Source: BAIKAL-G1 sp943370385
GTDB taxonomy: Bacteria > Cyanobacteriota > Cyanobacteriia > PCC-6307 > Cyanobiaceae
DNA length: 64,000 bases
Assembly: GCA_943370385.1 (NCBI GenBank)
Contig: CALRQT020000010.1
Span: 1-64,000, forward strand
Reading direction: 5' to 3'
Notes under the pieces: model-generated
Told to the model about the DNA's origin: nothing
The model's input: the letters and a program-made list of their open reading frames with translations, nothing else
The model's database searches: none
Translations under genes and position numbers: made by a program
Shown: positions 58,230 to 64,000 of the stretch, piece after piece
Layout: each line of letters opens with the position of its first letter
Numbering within the stretch: the stretch's first letter is position 1

Positions 58230-59948
58230 GTGACGATCGGCCCCATGCCAGCCCAAGCGAGTGGGGTCGATTCGCCCCCCACAACCAACTTCGCGGAGTT
58301 TGCCGAGCGGGCCGACTATTCGCTGCTGGAGTCGCTCCAGGCGGATCCCCAGGCCAGCGCCGATGGCGACGATCACCGGCCCCGCCAGGTGTTCTCCGGC
58401 CATTACGTGCCGGTCACACCAACGGCGATTCCAGCGCCGGAGTATGTCGCCCACAGCCCAACCCTGTTCCAGGAGCTGGGCCTGAGCGAAAACCTGGCCC
58501 ACGACGACCAGTTCCGCCGCCTCTTTTCCGGCGACATCAGCGTGGCGCGGGAGCCGATGCGGCCCTGGGGCTGGGCAACCGGCTATGCCCTCTCGATCTA
58601 CGGCAGGGAATACATCCAGCAGTGCCCGTTTGGCACCGGCAATGGCTATGGCGATGGCCGGGCCATTTCCGTGGTCGAGGGCCTGTTCAAGGGCAACCGC
58701 TGGGAGATGCAACTCAAGGGCGGTGGCCCCACGCCCTACTGCCGCGGGGCCGATGGTCGCGCCGTGCTGCGCTCCAGCGTGCGCGAGTTTCTGGCCCAGG
58801 AGTTGATGCACGCCCTGGGGGTTCCCACCTCCCGGTCCCTCACCCTTTACATGTCGCGCAGCGAAACCGTGCGCCGGCCCTGGTATTCGCCGAACTCCCG
58901 GTCGTTCGATCCCGACATCCTGGTGGACAACCCGGCGGCAATCACCACCCGGGTGGCGCCCTCGTTTCTGCGGGTCGGCCAGCTGGAGCTGTTTGCCCGT
59001 CGGGCCCGCAGCGAAGCCCATCCAGGGGCGTTGCACGAGCTGCGGATGATCGTTCAACACCTGATCGAGCGCAACTACCGCCCAGAGATTGATGCGGGCC
59101 TTCCCTTCAGCGAGCAAGTGGTTGAGCTGGCCCGTTTGTTTCGCCAACGGCTCACCGCCCTGGTGGCTAACTGGATCCGCGTGGGCTACTGCCAGGGCAA
59201 TTTCAACAGCGACAACTGCGCCGCCGGGGGCTACACCCTCGATTACGGGCCCTTTGGATTCTGCGAACTGTTCGACCCCAGGTTCCAGCCCTGGACCGGC
59301 GGCGGCGAGCATTTCAGCTTTTTCAACCAACCGGTTGCGGCCGAAGCCAACTATCAAATGTTCTGGGCCTCCCTCCGCCTACTGCTCACAGACAACAGCG
59401 AGGCCCTGGCGAGCCTGGACCAAATCCGGGACGGCTTCGGCGCAGCGATGGGCCGGGAGATCGAGGCCATGTGGGCCAGCAAGCTCGGCCTGGCCGACTA
59501 CGACGCCGCGCTGGTGAACGAGCTGCTGGAGCTGCTGGTTCTTAGCAAGGTGGATTACACGATCTTCTTCCGCAAGCTATCTGACATTCCAGAGCAACTC
59601 TCACCTTTAAAAGAGAGCTTCTACCAGCCCAGCTCTGGGCCGCTCGATGGGCAATGGAGCCACTGGCTGCAACGCTGGCGCGATCGCATCACCGCAAGCG
59701 GAGCTGTCGAGGCAACCTCCGATGCGATGAAACGGGTGAACCCGAAAGTCACCTGGCGCGAATGGCTGGTCGCGCCCGCCTATCAACAGGCTGGGCAAGG
59801 GGATCACAGCCTGGTCCAGGAACTCCAGCAGGTGTTCAGCCATCCCTACGACGAGCAAGTAGCGGCATTGCAAACGCGCTACGACCGCCTGAAGCCCCGG
59901 GACTTTTTCAACGCCGGTGGCGTGTCCCACTACAGCTGTTCGTCTTGA
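58230..59948 (+). CDS. selO: SelO family protein adenylyltransferase (pseudokinase fold)
   Basis: A 572-residue SelO/YdiU protein. SelO transfers AMP to Ser, Thr or Tyr of target proteins in redox stress. MQLKGGGPTPYCRGADGRAVLRSSVREFLAQE is the nucleotide-binding block; GYCQGNFNSDNCAAGGYTLDYGPFGFCELFD holds the metal-binding Asn (SDN) and Asp (DYGPF). The usual HGVMNTDN appears as CQGNFNSDN. The end is YSCSS: the third-last residue is the Cys that replaces Sec of eukaryotic SelO. GTG start. An exact 17-bp repeat follows the stop. Confidence 0.92.
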   Translation: MTIGPMPAQASGVDSPPTTNFAEFAERADYSLLESLQADPQASADGDDHRPRQVFSGHYVPVTPTAIPAPEYVAHSPTLFQELGLSENLAHDDQFRRLFSGDISVAREPMRPWGWATGYALSIYGREYIQQCPFGTGNGYGDGRAISVVEGLFKGNRWEMQLKGGGPTPYCRGADGRAVLRSSVREFLAQELMHALGVPTSRSLTLYMSRSETVRRPWYSPNSRSFDPDILVDNPAAITTRVAPSFLRVGQLELFARRARSEAHPGALHELRMIVQHLIERNYRPEIDAGLPFSEQVVELARLFRQRLTALVANWIRVGYCQGNFNSDNCAAGGYTLDYGPFGFCELFDPRFQPWTGGGEHFSFFNQPVAAEANYQMFWASLRLLLTDNSEALASLDQIRDGFGAAMGREIEAMWASKLGLADYDAALVNELLELLVLSKVDYTIFFRKLSDIPEQLSPLKESFYQPSSGPLDGQWSHWLQRWRDRITASGAVEATSDAMKRVNPKVTWREWLVAPAYQQAGQGDHSLVQELQQVFSHPYDEQVAALQTRYDRLKPRDFFNAGGVSHYSCSS

Positions 59949-59961
59949 TCCCCTGCCGTCA

Positions 59962-59995
59962 GCGCCATCTTGCCGGCGGCGCCATCTTGCCGGCG
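59962..59995. repeat. Exact 17-bp tandem duplication after selO
   Basis: GCGCCATCTTGCCGGCG occurs at 59962-59978 and again directly at 59979-59995. It lies in the 115-bp convergent spacer between the selO stop and the HPP gene stop. Confidence 0.95.
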
Positions 59996-60063
59996 GCGAT
60001 GGAGAGGGCCCGATCAACCCAATCACGCTTTTCAGGAGTGGCGGAGCGAAGGGGATCTCGTCC

Positions 60064-60570
60064 TTACCAATACTTCGGATATCTGGCCTCGCGGGAGGCG
60101 TTGTTATAGAGGAGGGCAACGGCCGTCAGCAGCAGGGCACCTGCGATGGTGGGGAACAGTAAAAAGCTCCAGGAAGGCTGCAACAGAAACACAATCACGG
60201 GATTGGAGCCTGCCGGTGGGTGCACCGTGCGCGTGACCATCATCAGCGCAATCGCCGTGCCCACGGCCAAGGCAACCGCCCACCAATGGGGGCCAAACAC
60301 GGACAGGCAAATAAGACCCACTAACGAACTAATGAAGTGGCCAACAATCACATTTCTGGGCTGGGAAAAGGGCACATCGGGATAGCCGAACACCAGCACG
60401 CAGGTGGCGCCAAAGGAGCCCAATACCAGGGCCACCGAAAGCAGATTGGTGAGCCCGGCAACCGTGGCGATGGCGATAAAGCCACCCAGCCAGGCCAGAC
60501 CTACGGCCTTCAGGGCAGGCTTGGGGGGCAGCGGCGCCCCATCCCCCTTGAACTTCGCCAGAAACGACAT
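60064..60570 (-). CDS. HPP family integral membrane protein
   Basis: A 168-residue protein with about four helices and the motif RTVHPPAGSNPVIVF. LGWLGGFIAIATVAG-like helix 1, FGATCVLVFGYPDVPFSQPRN and VIVGHFISSLVGL follow the HPP family. Some cyanobacterial and chloroplast members transport nitrite; that is a possibility only. One 60-bp line counted by hand was about 45% GC, below the neighbourhood. Confidence 0.85.
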   Translation of the reverse strand: MSFLAKFKGDGAPLPPKPALKAVGLAWLGGFIAIATVAGLTNLLSVALVLGSFGATCVLVFGYPDVPFSQPRNVIVGHFISSLVGLICLSVFGPHWWAVALAVGTAIALMMVTRTVHPPAGSNPVIVFLLQPSWSFLLFPTIAGALLLTAVALLYNNASREARYPKYW

Positions 60571-60837
60571 CGAGACTCCTTAAAAAGCAATGGTCCAAGC
60601 AACAGGCCTAGGGCTGGCGCCGGGCATGGGCCCGAGCGCACGTCAGCAAGCACGGGCAACAAGTTGGCGGCCGTTCCTACCTGGAACCACCAGCACTCCC
60701 AGCCCGAAACCCATTAATCAACCTGGCACCCTTAGGCCCATCGCCATGCTCACTGGGCACCTTTTGGCCATCACCAGATCACCTCGCAAGCCGGGCTGGG
60801 AGGGGGCGGTTCGATGGGACCAGACCCGAGGCTGACT

Positions 60838-61365
60838 TCAGGCCCGGGCCCGCCGGGTCCTGCGCAGCAACAGCAACCAATAGAGCCCTCCGAGCAGCAG
60901 GGCACTGAGGAGCCCCACCAAGGTGGAGCCCACCATCAGTCGGCCCGTGAAGCTGGCTCCCAAGTTCAGGAGTTCGCCGTCCTTCAACTGGTCGAGGGAG
61001 GGGAAGGCCGGGCCAGCTCCCAGCAGCCAGCAGCCAACCTGATAGTTGAACCAGTAGAGGGGTAAAGAGGTGAGGGGATTGCTAATCCAGGTGCCCACGA
61101 TGGCCAACAGGTGGTTGCCGCGCACCAGGCTGGCCAAGCCCACGCCCAGCACGATCTGCAAACCAAAGAAGGGATAGCAGCCGGTAAAAACCCCCGCCGC
61201 CAGGCCCCGGGCCCGCTGGCCGTGGCTGCCCTCCTGGCGCCACAGCCAAATCAAGCGCTGCCTCAGCAAACGCAGCCAGGAGCGGCGACGGCGCCGCCGG
61301 GGGATCAAGGGTGTCAGAAGATCGGATATGGGGAAGGAGCATTCTGGGCCATTTGCCAGGGCCAT
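60838..61365 (-). CDS. DUF2062 domain membrane protein
   Basis: A 175-residue protein: a very basic segment (PRRRRRRSWLRLLRQRLIW), then ARGLAAGVFTGCYPFFGLQIVLGVGLASLVRGNHLLAIVGTWISNPLTSLPLYWFNYQVG, the DUF2062 core, and a C-terminal helix (STLVGLLSALLLGGLYWLLLL). Function unknown. It lies 75 bp downstream of the glycosyltransferase gene on the same strand. Confidence 0.87.
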   Translation of the reverse strand: MALANGPECSFPISDLLTPLIPRRRRRRSWLRLLRQRLIWLWRQEGSHGQRARGLAAGVFTGCYPFFGLQIVLGVGLASLVRGNHLLAIVGTWISNPLTSLPLYWFNYQVGCWLLGAGPAFPSLDQLKDGELLNLGASFTGRLMVGSTLVGLLSALLLGGLYWLLLLRRTRRARA

Positions 61366-61440
61366 GGCCTCAACCGCGCCCAGGAAGGGGCCAAGCCCTT
61401 CCCGCCCAGGCCCTGCCCGCCCCTCACCAGCCCTGGGAGG

Positions 61441-63447
61441 TCACGGGCCTGCAACACCCTCACCGCTGACGGGTAGTTGGCTGCGCTGGAACCAATCGTC
61501 CGGCCCTGGCCGTTGCAGCAAGCGCCGGCCGAGCGCCAGCAGGGCCCAGCCATCGAAGGGGGCCCGGCGATGGGGCCAGAGATTGTCGCGGCGATAGAGA
61601 AACCCTTGCAGTTGCTCCCGCTGACGGTGATCGAGCGCCCCCCAGGCCAAACCGATCCCTAGGCCACCTGGGCGCACTTGCGTGCGAACCAGTTGGACAG
61701 GCCACGCACCGGCAAGCCCCCCATTAGGGAACGCAAGCTCCAACGGGGCCCCAGCACTAGCCAACACCCAGGGGGCTGGATCGCGCAGGTCCAGTTCACA
61801 GCCGCCCTCGCTGATGGTGTGGATCCGAACGGCGGACTTTTGCTCCTGGCCACGCCCGCTGGGGCCGGGCTGGCTCAAGCTGGCGTGGAGCTGGAGCGTG
61901 AACCAAGGGGTGGTGTCCAAACGCTTGCGATCCCAACAGATTCGAATCGCGGCCAGCAAGAGCAGGCTGTTGATCCATCCCCAGATCAAGGTCACCTGCA
62001 ACGCGCTCCCGGCGGCCGGTCCTGAGAACGAACCGTGGTGGAGCGTGAGGTTCACCTGGCTGAGCAGCTGAATGCCAAGCAGCAGGAGTAAGGGGAGCAG
62101 CAACCGCTTTGAAGGTCCACCTTTGGCAGCGGTTGGCAGACTCTTGGGGGTGACCTGAAAGCCTTGGGGCCGGCCCAGCAGGGTCATCACCACGCTGGCC
62201 GCCAAGGGCAGCACAAACACCCAGCGGTAGAGCTCCGGCATCAGGGCAGCGCGGGAGCGGCCACACAACCAAGGCAAGAGCAGCAGTTGGCTGAGGAAGA
62301 AGGGGAAGGCCGCAGTCAACAACCCCTGGGAGTCCACCCTGTAGGGCAAAATCCCGAAGAGTCCCATACCGATCGGCGCCAGCAGCAGCACCAGCTGGGG
62401 CAGCACCAGGGCCCAATGGAGAATGCCTTCCCCATAGGCCAAACGCTGGATCGGAGTCAGCCCCGCAATCGTGAGCGGGTTGGCACCGGTGCGCAGGGTT
62501 TGGATGGTGCCACTGGCCCAACGGCTGCGCTGCCGGGCCATCGCTTTGAGGGTGAAGGGAGCCAAGCCGGCACTCAACTTCTCCGGCAGATACAGGCCCC
62601 GATAGCCCGCGGCAACCAGGCGAATCCCGGTGGCCAGATCCTCTGAAGCCGTTTGGGTTTCAAAGCCTCCCACCTGGCGCAAACTGGACAGACGCATCAC
62701 AAACGAGGTGCCGGCACAGACCACCGCCCCCAGCCGTTGACGATTCGGCTGAATCCAGCGATAGAAGCTTTCTTCATCGGGCAGCAACCAGCGTTCCAAG
62801 CGCAAGTTGCGCATCACCGGATCGGCATTCATGTAGGTCTGGGGTGTCTGCAGAAAGCCGACAAGCGGATCCCGGAACAGACCGACCGTGCGATTCAGAA
62901 AACGTCTCGAAGGCACCACATCGGCATCAAAAACAGCCAGCAATTCCGCTTGAAGCTGGGGCAAGGCCGCGTTGAGATTGCCGGCCTTGGCATGGATTCG
63001 CTGGGGGCGGGCCTGATACCGGCACCCCAGCTGGGCGCTTAAGCGCTCGAGCTCAGGCCTGGCCCCGTCATCGAGCAACCAAACCTCAACATTGGGATAG
63101 TCGAGATCTAAACAGCCGCGCAGGCAGCGCTCCACCACCTCCAGGGGTTCGCCGCAGCTAGGCACCAGCACCGCAACCTTGGGTAGGGAACTGGGATCAC
63201 GGCGCCGATCGGCCGCCAGGGCGGCGGCAGCGGCCTGGATCTCGGCCTGGGCATCGGGCCCCGGCAGGACACTGAAGAGCAACTGCAGAAAGGCGCTGGC
63301 CAACAGCACCAGCTCCGCCGCCAGCATCGCCAGGCTCAGGGCCGTGGCGGCCGTTGAACTGAGATTCAAGCTGCTGCCAATCCGCCAGCTCAGGTAGTGC
63401 AACGCCAGCGCCGCACTCAACCCAACGGCCAGGCCCCTGGCCTGCAA
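61441..63447 (-). CDS. Cellulose-synthase-like family 2 glycosyltransferase
   Basis: A processive GT2 enzyme (BcsA-like) of 668 residues from a TTG. Motifs: LLDDGARPE (124-132), FDADVVPS (173-180), QTPQTYMN (200-207), SED (268-270, in place of TED) and QRSRW (306-310). Helices flank the catalytic domain (about 5-60; further groups at 330-430 and 450-510), and a C-terminal soluble region (about 545-640: RIHTISEGGCELDL) may be a PilZ-like c-di-GMP domain. The product may be cellulose or another beta-glucan. No bcsB- or bcsZ-like partner is visible in the window. Confidence 0.85.
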   Translation of the reverse strand: MQARGLAVGLSAALALHYLSWRIGSSLNLSSTAATALSLAMLAAELVLLASAFLQLLFSVLPGPDAQAEIQAAAAALAADRRRDPSSLPKVAVLVPSCGEPLEVVERCLRGCLDLDYPNVEVWLLDDGARPELERLSAQLGCRYQARPQRIHAKAGNLNAALPQLQAELLAVFDADVVPSRRFLNRTVGLFRDPLVGFLQTPQTYMNADPVMRNLRLERWLLPDEESFYRWIQPNRQRLGAVVCAGTSFVMRLSSLRQVGGFETQTASEDLATGIRLVAAGYRGLYLPEKLSAGLAPFTLKAMARQRSRWASGTIQTLRTGANPLTIAGLTPIQRLAYGEGILHWALVLPQLVLLLAPIGMGLFGILPYRVDSQGLLTAAFPFFLSQLLLLPWLCGRSRAALMPELYRWVFVLPLAASVVMTLLGRPQGFQVTPKSLPTAAKGGPSKRLLLPLLLLLGIQLLSQVNLTLHHGSFSGPAAGSALQVTLIWGWINSLLLLAAIRICWDRKRLDTTPWFTLQLHASLSQPGPSGRGQEQKSAVRIHTISEGGCELDLRDPAPWVLASAGAPLELAFPNGGLAGAWPVQLVRTQVRPGGLGIGLAWGALDHRQREQLQGFLYRRDNLWPHRRAPFDGWALLALGRRLLQRPGPDDWFQRSQLPVSGEGVAGP

Positions 63448-63495
63448 AGAGTCAAAGAACGGGCGAATGGTGAGGCTCTAGCAAGCATCCAAAGC

Positions 63496-63816
63496 CTATC
63501 GGGATAGAACCGCGGCTGGTGGTCTTTCAGGGCACAGCGCCAAGCAGCCCACCGACAACCAATAATTAAACGACTCCTCGTCCTTAGCGATCACCCGTCG
63601 ATAGTAGGTTTTGCCCGTGAGGATGGATAGGGCCACACCGATTGCCAGCCCGGTCCCAAATAGCGTGAGTACGTTAATTTTTCCGGCGCCACTTGACAGG
63701 TGCTTGCGGAAAACAACGAGGCAAGGGGCATTCAGGAATCCCAATGGATGGGCCAACAATGATGTGATATGACGTGAAACGAACTGTCCCCTCAGGGGCC
63801 CGAGGGAATGGGGCAT
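63496..63816 (-). CDS. Small hypothetical membrane protein
   Basis: A 106-residue frame with one membrane helix (INVLTLFGTGLAIGVALSILTG) and a hydrophilic tail TYYRRVIAKDEESFNYWLSVGCLALCP. It looks like a real gene from its composition and helix. The GC content is lower than its neighbours (about 53% in one hand-counted line). The N-terminal 45 residues look less convincing and the true start may be internal. No family recognised. Confidence 0.5.
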   Translation of the reverse strand: MPHSLGPLRGQFVSRHITSLLAHPLGFLNAPCLVVFRKHLSSGAGKINVLTLFGTGLAIGVALSILTGKTYYRRVIAKDEESFNYWLSVGCLALCPERPPAAVLSR

Positions 63817-63824
63817 CCATCCCG

Positions 63825-64000
63825 CTAATCATCCATGCCGGCTGGGGGGATTGACGGCCAGTCGTGATGAACCAGCGGCTTGCCCGAGCCTCCCGAAGCA
63901 GCCTTTGCCAACCCCAGGGCCTGGGGCGCCTCCAGGTCGAGGCGGCGGCCGCCGGGGAGGTCCAGCTCCAACCGCCAGGCCTGGAGGTGGTAGCCGCCGT
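63825..64000 (-). CDS. C-terminal part of an unidentified protein (cut by window edge)
   Basis: An open frame on the minus strand runs from the right edge to a TAG at 63825-63827. About 58 residues are visible, including GYHLQAWRLELDLPGGRRLD and the end KPLVHHDWPSIPPAGMDD. It is not recognised. High GC and third-position bias like the neighbours suggest it is real. Confidence 0.5.
   Translation of the reverse strand, partial: GGYHLQAWRLELDLPGGRRLDLEAPQALGLAKAASGGSGKPLVHHDWPSIPPAGMDD

Overview
The window is about 64 kb of GC-rich, densely packed cyanobacterial chromosome. The 5' end of psbD (photosystem II D2), ycf3, ycf34, ndhM/F/D/E/G/I/A, chlM, crtB/crtP, rpaA/rpaB, rbcR and a high-light-inducible protein leave no doubt about the phylum. 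High GC, many GTG/TTG starts, short spacers and an order resembling picocyanobacteria suggest a Cyanobium/Synechococcus (subcluster 5.2-like) organism; the genus is inference. No rRNA, prophage, insertion sequence or CRISPR array was seen.

Layout. 1-2.7 kb: psbD, a UPF0367 gene, an ECF-type ATPase, tRNA-Asn and rpaA. 2.7-8.5 kb: holB, tmk, a copper P-type ATPase, ycf3 and a vapBC toxin-antitoxin pair whose toxin is frameshifted. 8.6-18.3 kb: radA, rpaB, the lipid block plsX-fabH-fabD-plsC, a DUF218 gene, tsaB, ycf34 and a CCA/poly(A) polymerase-type enzyme. 18.5-23.8 kb: an RRM protein, an alpha/beta hydrolase, crtP-crtB, ndhM and a DUF3172 gene. 23.8-32.3 kb: rbcR diverging from an NnrU/Z-ISO-like gene, ndhF, ndhD, a LapA-like gene, scpA and a sugar-phosphate nucleotidylyltransferase. 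32.3-39.6 kb: metF, a small LuxR-type regulator, a CYTH protein, nadK, the ndhA-I-G-E cluster and gltA. 39.6-50.6 kb: sixA, a DUF3352 gene, a rhodanese, hrcA, trpB, a SUI1 factor, a TauE-like permease, cysC, an AI-2E family permease, purE, nagA and chlM. 50.7-57.2 kb: three different photolyase/cryptochrome-family genes with a peroxiredoxin-like gene and a low-GC methyltransferase. 57.2-64 kb: a small hli gene and a neighbour, each preceded by an HLR1-like RpaB box, then selO, an HPP membrane protein, DUF2062, a cellulose-synthase-like glycosyltransferase and two poorly known ends.

How they fit together. Much of the window concerns photosynthetic electron flow and its light control: PSII (psbD), PSI assembly (ycf3), NDH-1 (seven subunits), carotenoid and chlorophyll synthesis, light-stress protection (hli) and repair of UV damage, with the response regulators RpaA and RpaB and the LysR regulator RbcR encoded alongside. 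The most interesting observations are the photolyase/cryptochrome cluster, which includes an FeS-BCP-like enzyme apparently lacking two cluster ligands and a coupled peroxiredoxin-fold protein without the usual active-site Cys; the two HLR1-like boxes at the hli locus; repeat-built extensions or loops in PlsX and the copper ATPase; and short tandem repeats in gene-end spacers, some spanning stop codons. All calls were made by reading the sequence without database searches.
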